Shown here piece after piece: positions 1-10,890 of a stretch of DNA of 64,000 bases. The translations under genes were made by a program, and so were the position numbers. Source of the stretch: Acidimicrobiales bacterium (GTDB taxonomy: Bacteria; Actinomycetota; Acidimicrobiia; Acidimicrobiales; Iamiaceae); the NCBI GenBank assembly GCA_030448105.1, contig JAUJNP010000003.1, positions 62,001-126,000 of the forward strand, read 5' to 3'. Positions within the stretch are counted from its first letter, which is position 1. Each line of letters starts with the position of its first letter. A model generated the notes under the pieces. It searched no databases. It worked only from the letters and a program-made list of their open reading frames with translations, and was not told the origin of the DNA.

Positions 1-1
1 G

Positions 2-3828
<3,827 letters not shown>

Positions 3829-3854
3829 CGGCTGACCGCGCCGGCCGGTAGCAC

Positions 3855-3910
3855 GTCCGCCGACCCCACCCGCCACCCCAGGCGACGGCGCCTTCGGCGC
3901 CGGCCGGTAG
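3855..3910. repeat. Promoter-proximal repeat cassette, copy A
   Basis: This 56-bp block matches 15574-15630 at about 50 of 57 aligned positions. It starts with GTCCGCCGACCCC, contains CGGCGCC-TTC-GGCGCCG, a perfect 7-bp stem with a cUUCGg-type loop, and ends with GCCGGCCGGTAG. The terminal TAG begins the -10 hexamer of the Nudix gene. A second GCCGGCCGGTAG lies just upstream (about 3840-3851), so copy A is bracketed by 12-bp direct repeats. Together with its flanks it fills the glnD-Nudix intergenic gap. Confidence 0.75.
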
Positions 3911-3913
3911 TTT
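3908..3913 (+). promoter_or_regulatory. -10 hexamer TAGTTT, leaderless promoter of Nudix gene
   Basis: TAGTTT is followed by 6 nt and then the GTG at 3920, the spacing expected if transcription starts at or next to the start codon. The hexamer begins in the last bases of repeat copy A. Confidence 0.55.
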
Positions 3914-3919
3914 CGGGGC

Positions 3920-4594
3920 GTGGATCGACCGGCGGCCTCGGAAGTCGACCTGCTGCGCTGGAGCGAGGCCCTGGCCGGCATCGCCCGCACCGGGCTCGGG
4001 TTCACCGACAACCTCTACGAGCGGGAACGGTTCCAGGAGGTCCTGGCGGTGGCGGCCGACATGCGCCACGCCGCGGGCCATGATCTCGAGCCCGACACCC
4101 TCGTCGACGAGTGGATGAAGAGCGTGGGTTCGGGCGTGCCCGGCTACGTCACGCCCAAGGTGGCCGTCGGCGCCGTGGTCGGCGACGACCGTGGCCGGCT
4201 CCTACTGGTGCAGAGGGCCGACTCCGGGATCTGGCTCTACCCCACCGGCTGGGCCGACGTGGGCTACTCGGCCGCCGAGGTGGTGCTGAAGGAGGTCTAC
4301 GAGGAGACCGGCATCGAGTGCGAGGTGGTGCGCCTGATCGCCGTGCTCGACGGCCTGCGCCTGGGCTTCACCCGGGTGCCGCTCTACTCGCTGGTGTTCC
4401 ACTGCCGGGCCATCGGCAGCGACCTGACCGCTCACCCGCTGGAGACCGCCGACGTCGGCTGGTTCGGCGAGGACGAGCTGCCCGAGCCGTTGGCCGGCTA
4501 CCCCCAGTGGGGCGACCTGGCCTTCGCCGCCATCCGGGGTGAGCCGGTCGAGGTCCGTTTCGACCGGCCCCGAACCCCGCCCTGGCGGGCGTGA
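3920..4594 (+). CDS. NUDIX hydrolase with N-terminal Nudix_N domain
   Basis: 224-residue pyrophosphohydrolase of the YjhB/ADP-ribose pyrophosphatase-like group. The N-terminal 60 residues (ALAGIARTGLGFTDNLYERE) match the Nudix_N helical domain found in this group. The Nudix helix is GWADVGYSAAEVVLKEVYEE followed by TGI. The catalytic REUxEExGU part is present as KEVYEETGI, while the first Glu of the textbook box is Tyr, which as far as I recall is usual for Nudix_N proteins. The substrate is probably a nucleoside diphosphate linked to another group and cannot be read from sequence. The GTG start is set by the leaderless promoter 6 nt upstream. It is monocistronic, convergent with the next gene. 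Confidence 0.9.
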   Translation: MDRPAASEVDLLRWSEALAGIARTGLGFTDNLYERERFQEVLAVAADMRHAAGHDLEPDTLVDEWMKSVGSGVPGYVTPKVAVGAVVGDDRGRLLLVQRADSGIWLYPTGWADVGYSAAEVVLKEVYEETGIECEVVRLIAVLDGLRLGFTRVPLYSLVFHCRAIGSDLTAHPLETADVGWFGEDELPEPLAGYPQWGDLAFAAIRGEPVEVRFDRPRTPPWRA

Positions 4595-4611
4595 CCGGAG
4601 CAGGGCTCGCC

Positions 4612-5085
4612 TCAGCGGGTGGCGCCCAGCTCGGCCAGGAGCGTTTCGGTGATGGACAGCCGCCCGCCGGCCCGCTCCCACGCGTCGGCGATGCGGTCGT
4701 GGTCGACCAGCCCGGCGCCGTCGGGCGCGATGCCGAGCGCGCCGGTGACGGCGGTGGCCAGGTTGGCCGGTTCGAGCTCGTCGCCGTAGGCGGGGAACGC
4801 TTCGAGGCCGTCCCATAGCTCTTGGGGGGCGGGGGCCACGCCGGTGCCGCCCACGGCGAGGGCGACGGTGGGGAAGACGTCGTGGTGGGTCACGTCGGCG
4901 GGCGCCTGGTACCCGGGCACGGGGTGCAGCCGCCACTCGATGGCTTCCCGGTTGGGACCGTCGTCGCGCAGCCAGGTCTGGCTGCCGTTCACGTAGGCGT
5001 CGACGGGGTCGCCGAAGCGCTCGTCGAGGGCGGCGACCAGCGCCGGCGAGACCCGCCACACACACGTGGGCACAAGGGACGCCAT
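4612..5085 (-). CDS. Conserved hypothetical protein (157 aa)
   Basis: I do not recognise a named family. The protein is acidic and soluble, with no signal peptide or membrane segment. It opens MASLVPTCVWRVSPALVAAL and contains WLRDDGPNREAIEWRLHPVP, in the style of small proteins found only in actinobacteria. The start is well supported: an upstream TACCTT lies 7 nt from the ATG. It ends 17 bp from the convergent Nudix stop. The next gene on the same strand (5147-5920) has its own promoter, so the two need not be cotranscribed. Function is unknown. Confidence 0.75.
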   Translation of the reverse strand: MASLVPTCVWRVSPALVAALDERFGDPVDAYVNGSQTWLRDDGPNREAIEWRLHPVPGYQAPADVTHHDVFPTVALAVGGTGVAPAPQELWDGLEAFPAYGDELEPANLATAVTGALGIAPDGAGLVDHDRIADAWERAGGRLSITETLLAELGATR

Positions 5086-5092
5086 GACCCGA

Positions 5093-5098
5093 AAGGTA
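5093..5098 (-). promoter_or_regulatory. -10 hexamer TACCTT, leaderless promoter
   Basis: On the minus strand TACCTT precedes the ATG at 5085 by 7 nt, matching the leaderless pattern seen across the window. Confidence 0.5.
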
Positions 5099-5146
5099 AC
5101 GTGCGCCCGTCCTCGAGCGAGGGGATGCCACAGCCGTGGCTGGCGG

Positions 5147-5920
5147 CTAGCGCGAGCCCTTGGTGGCGTCCTGCAAGCGGGCGACGGCGTCGAGGTCGAA
5201 GGGGTCGCCCGTCATCACGATGATGTGGGTGGCACCCGCCTCGACCAGGGCCTGCCAGGTGTCGATGGCTCCGGTCTCGATGGCCACCGTGCGCTCGATC
5301 GCGGCCGGGTCGCGGCCCACCTTGGCGCACCAGTCGTCGAGCACCCGGTTCTTGGCCGCGTATTGGTCGGCCGGGCCGAAGGAGTTCCAGCCGTCGGCGT
5401 GCTCGGCCACCAACCGCAGTGTGACCTTCTCCCCGCTGCCGCCGACGAGGATCGGCAGGCGCCCGACCGGCGCCGGGTTCAGCTTGCTCAACCGATCCCG
5501 GATGGCGGGCAGCGCCTCTCCGAGGGCCCGCAGGCGGGCCGGGGCGGTGGCGAAGTCGTAGCCGTACTCCTGATAGTCCCGCTCGAACCAGCCGGCACCG
5601 ATGCCGAGGGTGAAGCGCCCGGCGCTGAGGTGGTCGATGGTGCGAGCCATGTCCGCCAGGAGCTGGGGGTTGCGGTAGGAGTTGCACGTGACCAGCGCAC
5701 CGATCTGAGCCGACGCGGTGTCCACCGCCATGGCCGCCAGCAGGCTGTAGGCCTCGAAGTGGGCGGCGTCGGGGTCGCCGTAGAGCGGGAAGAAGTGGTC
5801 CCACACCCAGATTGAGTCCACGCCCATCTCGTCCGCGTCGCGCCACGCCTCGCGGAGCGCTCCCACGGTGGTGGCCTGGGGGTGCAGCTGCACCCCGACC
5901 TTGATCGCCTCGTCTGCCAT
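5147..5920 (-). CDS. LLM-class F420-dependent oxidoreductase
   Basis: Luciferase-like monooxygenase-fold oxidoreductase (257 aa), expected to use the deazaflavin F420 as most actinobacterial members do. Family landmarks are IWVWDHFFP near residue 37, the nonprolyl-cis segment around NSYRNPQLLADM, HLSAGRFTLGIGAGW near 96 (the standard LSxGRxxLGxGxGW motif), and PILVGGSGEKVTLRLVAEHADGWN split over residues 152-175. It is slightly shorter than the usual 280-330 residues, mainly at the C-terminus. The substrate cannot be deduced. It is preceded by a leaderless promoter and followed by the PAC2 gene on the same strand, which has its own promoter. Confidence 0.92.
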   Translation of the reverse strand: MADEAIKVGVQLHPQATTVGALREAWRDADEMGVDSIWVWDHFFPLYGDPDAAHFEAYSLLAAMAVDTASAQIGALVTCNSYRNPQLLADMARTIDHLSAGRFTLGIGAGWFERDYQEYGYDFATAPARLRALGEALPAIRDRLSKLNPAPVGRLPILVGGSGEKVTLRLVAEHADGWNSFGPADQYAAKNRVLDDWCAKVGRDPAAIERTVAIETGAIDTWQALVEAGATHIIVMTGDPFDLDAVARLQDATKGSR

Positions 5921-5926
5921 GGCCGC

Positions 5927-5932
5927 ACCCTA
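5927..5932 (-). promoter_or_regulatory. -10 hexamer TAGGGT, leaderless promoter of LLM oxidoreductase
   Basis: Minus-strand TAGGGT followed by GCGGCC and the ATG at 5920 (6-nt spacing). Confidence 0.55.
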
Positions 5933-5948
5933 GGGTGCGGATGCGGGC

Positions 5949-6794
5949 CTACTCGCCGGCCTCGGGGTGGTCGCGCAGGAACCGCTCCACTTCGGCCACC
6001 AGGTCGCCGTCGTCGGCGTCGTCGTCGAGGCCCTCCTCGAGGCGGCGGACGTAGGCCGCGGTGTCATCGTCGGACTCGACCAGCTCGGTGATCTGTCGCT
6101 CGTAGGAGGCGGCCGCGATCTCCAGGTCGGTGGTGACCATGGCTATGTCGAGCATGTCGCAGGTGCGCTCGACCAGGGCGAGCTGGGCCTTCGGTGAGGG
6201 CGCGCCGGGCACGTAGCTGGGCACCGCCGCCCACAGCGACGCCGACGCCACCCCCGCCCGGGCCAGCGCGTCGTGGAGCACTCCGACGATGCCGGTGGGT
6301 CCCTCGTAGCTGGATGGCACGAGCCCGAGCTGGGCGACCACCTCGGGGTCGTGGGCGGTGCCGATCACCGACACCGGCGAAGCGTGCGACACGTCGGCCA
6401 GCAGTGCGCCGAGGGTGACGGCCAGGCGCACCCCGCAGGCGGCGGCCACCCCGGTGACCTGGGCGCAGAACGTGCGCCACCGAAGCTGCGGCTCGGTGCC
6501 GAGCAGCAGGACGGCGTCGGTGTCGGTGCCGGGGATGGTGGCCCAGCTGAACTCGAGCCCCGGCCACACCACCTCGCGCTGGCGACCCTCGTCGAGGCGC
6601 ACCTGGGGCCGCGTCGAGGTGAAGTCGAAGAACTCCTCCGGGTCGATGTGGGCGAAAGGCTCGGCCCCCCAGCGCTCGTGCAACCAGCGGACGGCGTTGC
6701 TGCTGGCGTCACCGGCGTCGTTCCAGCCCTCGAAGGCGGCGAGCAGGATCGGACGGCGGAGGTGGGGGCGGCTCGTCCAGCGGACGTGCTCCAT
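5949..6794 (-). CDS. PAC2-family protein (proteasome assembly chaperone-like)
   Basis: 281-residue soluble protein of the PAC2 family, homologues of eukaryotic proteasome assembly chaperone 2 that are near-universal in actinobacteria with 20S proteasomes. The N-terminus has the family pattern PILLAAFEGWNDAGDASSNA, followed by the IDPEEFFDFTSTRPQVRL block near residue 50. Later parts include SVIGTAHDP and VPSYVPGAPSPKA, and the C-terminal tail is strongly acidic (ESDDDTAAYVRRLEEGLDDD). The frame stays open far upstream, but the ATG at 6794 is chosen because homology begins there and TAGCGT lies 7 nt before it. The role in proteasome assembly is inferred from the family; no proteasome gene lies in this window. 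Confidence 0.9.
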   Translation of the reverse strand: MEHVRWTSRPHLRRPILLAAFEGWNDAGDASSNAVRWLHERWGAEPFAHIDPEEFFDFTSTRPQVRLDEGRQREVVWPGLEFSWATIPGTDTDAVLLLGTEPQLRWRTFCAQVTGVAAACGVRLAVTLGALLADVSHASPVSVIGTAHDPEVVAQLGLVPSSYEGPTGIVGVLHDALARAGVASASLWAAVPSYVPGAPSPKAQLALVERTCDMLDIAMVTTDLEIAAASYERQITELVESDDDTAAYVRRLEEGLDDDADDGDLVAEVERFLRDHPEAGE

Positions 6795-6801
6795 GGGCCG
6801 A

Positions 6802-6807
6802 ACGCTA
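6802..6807 (-). promoter_or_regulatory. -10 hexamer TAGCGT, leaderless promoter of PAC2 gene
   Basis: Minus-strand TAGCGT, 7 nt before the ATG at 6794; it fixes the start within a much longer open frame. Confidence 0.55.
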
Positions 6808-6843
6808 CCGGCACCGGGCCAGGATCCCCGGCGATGACGTGGC

Positions 6844-7008
6844 TCAGGCGGCGCGGGCGCCGACTGCGGCGGGCGGGGAACCCTCGATCCGCTCGCCGAG
6901 ACGGGCGGCGGCGGCCTGCCGCTCCCGGTCCACGGCCAGGTCGTGCCCCACGTTGGCCACCGCACCGGCGTTGCCCCACCGCAGCAGGGCTCGTAGCAGT
7001 CGCTCCAT
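6844..7008 (-). CDS. Small hypothetical protein (54 aa)
   Basis: Short frame running ATG to TGA that fits the gap between the PAC2 promoter and the divergent GNAT gene. The translation starts MERLLRALLRWGNAGAVANV and continues with an Arg/Glu-rich amphipathic stretch (DRERQAAAARLGERIEG). No family is recognised. Support comes from position, orientation, a perfect leaderless promoter (TACCTT, 7 nt upstream) and a plausible helical composition. The rival reading is spurious frame in GC-rich sequence. Confidence 0.5.
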   Translation of the reverse strand: MERLLRALLRWGNAGAVANVGHDLAVDRERQAAAARLGERIEGSPPAAVGARAA

Positions 7009-7015
7009 GGAGGCG

Positions 7016-7021
7016 AAGGTA
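7016..7021 (-). promoter_or_regulatory. -10 hexamer TACCTT, leaderless promoter of small gene
   Basis: Minus-strand TACCTTCGCCTCC then ATG at 7008. The same 13-base context, with one change, recurs before the alkyltransferase-like gene (TACGTTCGCCTCC at 7923-7935). Confidence 0.5.
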
Positions 7022-7097
7022 CGGAACCTGCGTGTCGGGCCAACGGCGACGCCGTCAACGCCGCGTGATCGCTGCCTGAACCTTCCGTGACCCCGGG

Positions 7098-7103
7098 TAG
7101 CTT
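7098..7103 (+). promoter_or_regulatory. -10 hexamer TAGCTT, leaderless promoter of GNAT gene
   Basis: TAGCTT followed by CCGGGC and the GTG at 7110 (6-nt spacing). Confidence 0.55.
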
Positions 7104-7109
7104 CCGGGC

Positions 7110-7559
7110 GTGGCCGTGCAGATCCAGGAGGTGGAGGAGGTGACGCCCGCGCTGGTCGAGGCGTTCGCCCGGTTGGTGCCCCAGCTCTCGAGGTCGTCGC
7201 CCCCTCCGAGCGCCGACGAGCTGGCCGAGATCGTGGCCTCGCCGGCCACCGTGCTCCTGCTGGCCACCGACGGCGACGGCGACGGCGGGGCCGTGCTCGG
7301 CTCCCTCACCCTCGTGGTGTTCCGCATCCCCACGGGTGGCCGGGCCTGGATCGAGGACGTGGTGGTCGACGAGGGGGCGCGCCGCCGGGGCGTGGCCGAG
7401 GCCCTCAACCGGCGAGCCCTCGCCCTCGCCGCCGAGCGCGGCGCCCGCACCGTCGACCTCACGTCCCGACCCAGCCGCGAGGCCGCCAACCGCCTCTACC
7501 AACGCCTCGGCTTCGAGCCCCGCGACACCAACGTCTACCGCCTGACCCTCGAGCCGTAG
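7110..7559 (+). CDS. GNAT-family N-acetyltransferase
   Basis: 149-residue stand-alone GCN5-related acetyltransferase. The acetyl-CoA binding motif A is IEDVVVDEGARRRGVAEAL (near residues 80-98), matching the V-x-x-x-x-R-x-x-G-x-A/G pattern. The C-terminal motif B contains SREAANRLYQRLGFEPRDTN, the usual Y-x-x-x-G-F ending. The acceptor substrate is unknown. The GTG start is preceded by a leaderless promoter. It is convergent with the alkyltransferase-like gene, with 33 bp between the stops. Confidence 0.9.
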   Translation: MAVQIQEVEEVTPALVEAFARLVPQLSRSSPPPSADELAEIVASPATVLLLATDGDGDGGAVLGSLTLVVFRIPTGGRAWIEDVVVDEGARRRGVAEALNRRALALAAERGARTVDLTSRPSREAANRLYQRLGFEPRDTNVYRLTLEP

Positions 7560-7592
7560 CGGGCATCGCGGCCGCTCCTCGCGCTCGGCCAG

Positions 7593-7973
7593 TCACGGTC
7601 CTCCGCCGGTCCGGACCCGTCGCTGGTCGTCGATGCGGTGGCCCTCGGACTCGAGCAGCGGTGCCTGGACGGGCGCGTGGCTGCAGTACAGGCGTCCGCC
7701 GGCGGGCACCACGCGCCACCATGGGAGGCCCGGCGCCCTCCGCAGCACGTTGGCCACCGCCTGGCCGCCACCGGGGCGTCCGACCTCCTCGGCCAGCTCC
7801 CCGTAGGTGATCAGCTCCCCTTCCCGCAGCCCAGCCACGGCGGCGACCACCGCCCGCTGGAAGGCGGTCGGCTCGTGGTCATCGGGCCAGGGAGCCCCGT
7901 TCGGAGGGAGCGGATCAGCCAGGGAGGCGAACGTACCGAACCCGTGCGGGGCTCGACAACGAGCGACGCACAC
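7593..7973 (-). CDS. Alkyltransferase-like (ATL) protein, MGMT C-terminal fold
   Basis: Small protein with the O6-alkylguanine-DNA alkyltransferase DNA-binding domain. The sequence FQRAVVAAVAGLREGELITY then GELAEEVGRPGGGQAVANVL is the helix-turn-helix and recognition region. The active-site motif PCHR is replaced by PWWRVVP, so the acceptor Cys is absent. This is the hallmark of ATL proteins, which bind O6-alkylguanine and hand it to nucleotide excision repair. The upstream GTG at 7973 is used here as the outer limit. However, TACGTT at 7930-7935 sits 7 nt before an in-frame CTG (7920-7922), which may be the true non-ATG start and would give 109 residues. Confidence 0.8.
   Translation of the reverse strand: MCVARCRAPHGFGTFASLADPLPPNGAPWPDDHEPTAFQRAVVAAVAGLREGELITYGELAEEVGRPGGGQAVANVLRRAPGLPWWRVVPAGGRLYCSHAPVQAPLLESEGHRIDDQRRVRTGGGP
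7930..7935 (-). promoter_or_regulatory. -10 hexamer TACGTT upstream of an in-frame CTG
   Basis: Minus-strand TACGTT, 7 nt before CTG (7920-7922) in the ATL frame. The context closely resembles the promoter of the small gene at 7008, where the same position is ATG. Confidence 0.35.
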
Positions 7974-8044
7974 CCCTGGCTAGGGGGCCCGCCGGCCGGT
8001 ACGAGGGGGCAGCACCAGGCCGGCGGCAGTGGTGTACGCCGGCA

Positions 8045-8457
8045 TCACCCCACGAGCGAGGGCAGGTGGATCAGGCCGGCGTCGGTCGGGCGGAAGCCGC
8101 AGGCCTCGAAGTAGAAGGGCCCGAGCTCGGGATCGAAGTCGACGTGGAGCCACTCGCAGCCGGCCGCCCTGCCTGGAGGGCCGCCCGGCGCACGACCTCG
8201 GAGCCGATGCCGCGGCGTTGCTCGCTCCCCCTCGTCTTGGTGTCGATCAGGAAGGCATGGTCGCCGCCGTCCCAGGCCACGTTCACGAAGCCGACCAGGA
8301 GGCCGTCGCCGCGTCGGGCCGTGACCCAGCCGAGGCTGTGCGGCCGGATGCGATCCCACCACCCGGCCGCAGGCGCACCGCCGTGCGACTCGACCAGGTC
8401 CACCATCTCCTCGTCGGTCACCGGGCCGCGCCAGGTGTAGGCGATCCCGTCGGTCAC
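8045..8457 (-). pseudogene. GNAT-family acetyltransferase with a one-base frameshift
   Basis: Two frames together make one acetyltransferase of about 137 residues. The first begins at a GTG at 8457 (VTDGIAYTWRGPVTDEEMVD) and runs through motif A (KTRGSEQRRGIGSEVVRRAA). The second carries the end of the domain (CEWLHVDFDPELGPFYFEAC then GFRPTDAGL) to the TGA at 8045. The switch needs one extra base near 8161-8175, beside a GGG run. Either the gene is inactivated or the consensus lacks a base; the intact flanking homology favours the second. A CAGACT hexamer lies 6 nt before the GTG. Confidence 0.75.
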
Positions 8458-8463
8458 GCCGGC

Positions 8464-8469
8464 AGTCTG
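8464..8469 (-). promoter_or_regulatory. -10-like hexamer CAGACT before GNAT
   Basis: Minus-strand CAGACT, 6 nt before the GTG at 8457. The same hexamer and spacing occur before tesB (15534-15539). Confidence 0.4.
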
Positions 8470-8501
8470 GCGGCGCGGCACGGCCACCGTCCCGGGATCG
8501 C

Positions 8502-9299
8502 CTAGGGCATGAAGCCGAGGGCGGCGACGATCCGCTGGCCGAGCTCCTCGTCGCCCTCGATGGTGACATCGTCGGGCACGTCGTCGCGCCCCCCGACGAG
8601 CGCACCGAAGGTGGTGGCCGGCATGGCCAGCCGCACCCTCCACTGGTCCGGATCGGTGTCGAGGACGCGACCCCGTCCCCCGGCGACCGCGATGGCGCAG
8701 CGGTGCACGTCGCCGACGTCGAACACGGCGACGGTGCCGTCCGGCGCGCCGGCCCGCTTGGCGACGACGATGGGCAGGAAGTGGGTGAAGTACGTGACCG
8801 TCTCCTCGACCGCCGGACCGCGGTCGTGGCCCGGCCGGCCCACCGCCCGCCGGATGTCCTGCTCGTGGGACCACGTGTCCATCACCCGGAGTCGCAGCAT
8901 GTCGGCGACGGTGCCCGGTCCGGCCGGGGTGGCGACCTCTCGTTCGAGGTCGTCCGCGGTGAGGGCACGTAGCTGGGCGGCGCGCGCCGCCGTCACCTCC
9001 CGCAGCTCCGCGAGGACATCGGCGCCGGGCCGGCCCCGCCGATGCTCCACGCCGACCTCGTTGCTCTCCCCGAGCGCGTTCCTGGTGTGGGGGCGCGCCG
9101 CCGGCTCCTCCTCGGGACCGGGTCGACCGAGGGCCCGGGCCTCGTAGTCGATGAGGTGCGAGACGTTGTCCTGGACCGACCAGCCGGGGCAGCCGCTGGG
9201 ACGCTTCCATTCCTCCTCGCTCAGGTCGGAGCAGACGTCGATCAACGACCGCCACGTCTGCTCCAGGTGGTCGATCGAAGGCGAGGCGCTCGGCGGCAT
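8502..9299 (-). CDS. Maleylpyruvate isomerase-family (MDMPI/DinB-fold) protein
   Basis: 265-residue enzyme of the mycothiol-dependent maleylpyruvate isomerase superfamily. The N-terminal DinB-like four-helix domain has the family signature SGCPGWSVQDNVSHLIDYE (near residues 34-52), with the metal-ligand His in SHLID. A second ligand pair sits in MDTWSHEQDIRRAVGRPGHD (near 140-159), and an SCP2-like C-terminal domain follows (AVFDVGDVHRCAIAVAGGRG). Such proteins often act in thiol-dependent chemistry in actinobacteria, but the substrate here is unknown. A leaderless-type TAGACC lies 6 nt before the ATG. Confidence 0.88.
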   Translation of the reverse strand: MPPSASPSIDHLEQTWRSLIDVCSDLSEEEWKRPSGCPGWSVQDNVSHLIDYEARALGRPGPEEEPAARPHTRNALGESNEVGVEHRRGRPGADVLAELREVTAARAAQLRALTADDLEREVATPAGPGTVADMLRLRVMDTWSHEQDIRRAVGRPGHDRGPAVEETVTYFTHFLPIVVAKRAGAPDGTVAVFDVGDVHRCAIAVAGGRGRVLDTDPDQWRVRLAMPATTFGALVGGRDDVPDDVTIEGDEELGQRIVAALGFMP

Positions 9300-9305
9300 G
9301 CTCCG

Positions 9306-9311
9306 GGTCTA
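9306..9311 (-). promoter_or_regulatory. -10-like hexamer TAGACC before MDMPI gene
   Basis: Minus-strand TAGACC, 6 nt before the ATG at 9299. Confidence 0.4.
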
Positions 9312-9352
9312 CTCGCCACGGCGGGGGCACGCCGCCGATCCTGGCCGAACGC

Positions 9353-9381
9353 TTGACGCCAACACTCTGCGTGGCCACAGT
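9353..9381 (+). promoter_or_regulatory. Candidate sigma-70 promoter for secreted lipase
   Basis: TTGACG (9353-9358), a 17-bp spacer and CACAGT (9376-9381). This is the clearest -35/-10 pair in the window and leaves a leader of about 40 nt before the GTG at 9430, unlike the leaderless neighbours. Confidence 0.35.
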
Positions 9382-9429
9382 GAGGCGGAGCGGCAGGGAC
9401 CGGCCCGGACCGCTGACCAGGGGGTGCAC

Positions 9430-10320
9430 GTGAAGAGGCGCATCGGCAAGCTGTCGACGGCCGCGGTGGTGGTGGCGGCCGTGCTCGGGCTGCTCACCCC
9501 CTCGGTGGAGGCCCGCACCGACACCCGCACCAAGCCGGTGGTCTACGTGCACGGCTACAACTCCTTCGGCGACGGCACCGACTGCAACATGTGGTCGTCC
9601 ATGGACTCCACCCTGCGGTCCTGGGGGCTCACCGGCCCCAAGGTGACGGTGCGGTACTACAAGGGCGACACCAACTGCACCCACGCCCTCGAGAACTACG
9701 GCACCAACGGTCGCCACTACGACCCGGGCGCCCCCTTCGACCGCTACGTCCGCGTCGAGCACCTCGGGTACCGGCTGGCCTGGATGATCTACAACCAGTA
9801 CTCGAGCAGGGGCGTCACCGTCGACGTGGTCAGCCACTCGATGGGTGGGCTCATCACCCGCTACGCCCTGGCCCAGGTGGCCCGCCGCCACGCCGACTTC
9901 CCGCCCTACCTCTACGTGGAGGACTCGGTCACGCTGGGCACCCCCCACGCCGGCACCGGCTGGGCCGACCTCTGCTGGACCACCCAGTGCGAGCAGATGC
10001 GGCCCGGCTCCTCGCTGGTCAACTGGCTGGGCTCCTATGCACCCAACCCACAGGCCTCGGGCGGCACCGACTGGACCGCCATCGGCTCCTACGACGACGA
10101 GATCGTGTCGGAGACTTCGGCCATCGCCATGAGCGCTGCCCACAAGACCCAGTACCTGGGTAGCGCCGACGTGGCCCACAGCGACTACTACAAGGACACC
10201 ACCAACGCCCGCACCGCCGACGTCCGCTACAACGACAACGGCGGTGCCTTCTACACGTGGTACGACGCCCCGTGGGCGGTGCGCTGGAGCGACCAGTCGC
10301 TCCTCTACGGCACCTGGTGA
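9430..10320 (+). CDS. Secreted alpha/beta-hydrolase lipase/esterase
   Basis: Extracellular lipase-like hydrolase of about 296 residues. A Sec signal peptide is evident: VKRRIGKLST followed by AAVVVAAVLGLLTPSVEA and a likely cleavage after the A-x-A. The mature part opens with KPVVYVHGYNSFGDGTDCN, where the His-Gly forms the oxyanion region. The nucleophile elbow is VVSHSMGGLITRYAL with Ser near residue 136. GTPHAGTGWADLCW and the conserved Cys pairs suggest disulfides, fitting an exported protein. It resembles the LipA/class 2 lipase group. The start was placed at the second of two GTGs so that the basic n-region begins the signal; 9424 is equally possible. It overlaps the next gene by 4 bp. 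Confidence 0.88.
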   Translation: MKRRIGKLSTAAVVVAAVLGLLTPSVEARTDTRTKPVVYVHGYNSFGDGTDCNMWSSMDSTLRSWGLTGPKVTVRYYKGDTNCTHALENYGTNGRHYDPGAPFDRYVRVEHLGYRLAWMIYNQYSSRGVTVDVVSHSMGGLITRYALAQVARRHADFPPYLYVEDSVTLGTPHAGTGWADLCWTTQCEQMRPGSSLVNWLGSYAPNPQASGGTDWTAIGSYDDEIVSETSAIAMSAAHKTQYLGSADVAHSDYYKDTTNARTADVRYNDNGGAFYTWYDAPWAVRWSDQSLLYGTW

Positions 10321-10862
10321 CGCCCGAGAGCTGCGAGGGCTGCGGGTTCGAGTACGACCTGGCTTCCGCCCCGGCGGCCGGCCGCTCCATCGTCGAGGGC
10401 GCGGCCGACCTGGCCGCCCTCCTCGCCGTGCCCGATGCCGACGTGGTCACCCGGCGCCGACCGGCCACGTGGTCGCCGCTCGAGTACGCCTGTCACGTCC
10501 GTGACGTGCTGCTGGTGCAGCGGGAACGGGTGCTCACCGCCCTCCGCGTCCAGGACCCGCCGTCGTTCCCGCCGATGGGTCGCGACGAGCGGGTGGTCCA
10601 CGACGGCTACGCCGAGCAGCGCCCGGCCGACGTCGCCCGCCAGCTCACCGACGCCGCCCACCTGTTCGCCAACGTGCTCGCTCGGATGGATCCCGCCGAC
10701 CTCGAGCGCCGAGTCGTCTACAACTTCCCTCAGCCCTCCGAGCGCACCCTCGCCTGGGTGGCGGTCCACACGGTGCACGAGGTGCGCCACCACCTCCTCG
10801 ACGCCCGCCGCCAGGTGGGGGAGGCGGACGCCGGCGGTTTCCTCGACCGGCGCAGCGGGTAG
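10317..10862 (+). CDS. DinB-superfamily protein
   Basis: 181-residue four-helix-bundle protein of the DinB/YfiT-like putative metalloenzyme superfamily. The metal-binding pattern is visible as WSPLEYACHVRDVLLVQRER (first His near residue 61) and AWVAVHTVHEVRHHLLDAR (near 142-160), giving the His triad. The N-terminus begins TPESCEGCGFEYDLA, as in relatives that start with a CxxC-type segment. The GTG overlaps the lipase TGA (GTGA), so translation is probably coupled, although no functional link to the lipase is obvious. The thiol cofactor and substrate are unknown. Confidence 0.85.
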   Translation: MTPESCEGCGFEYDLASAPAAGRSIVEGAADLAALLAVPDADVVTRRRPATWSPLEYACHVRDVLLVQRERVLTALRVQDPPSFPPMGRDERVVHDGYAEQRPADVARQLTDAAHLFANVLARMDPADLERRVVYNFPQPSERTLAWVAVHTVHEVRHHLLDARRQVGEADAGGFLDRRSG

Positions 10863-10879
10863 CGCCGCGGCAGCGACAG

Positions 10880-10885
10880 AGGAGG
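10880..10885 (+). promoter_or_regulatory. Strong Shine-Dalgarno AGGAGG for HMG-CoA reductase
   Basis: A perfect AGGAGG lies 5 nt before the ATG at 10891, the best ribosome binding site in the window. It decides the start over the longer open frame upstream. Confidence 0.7.
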
Positions 10886-10890
10886 CGGTC

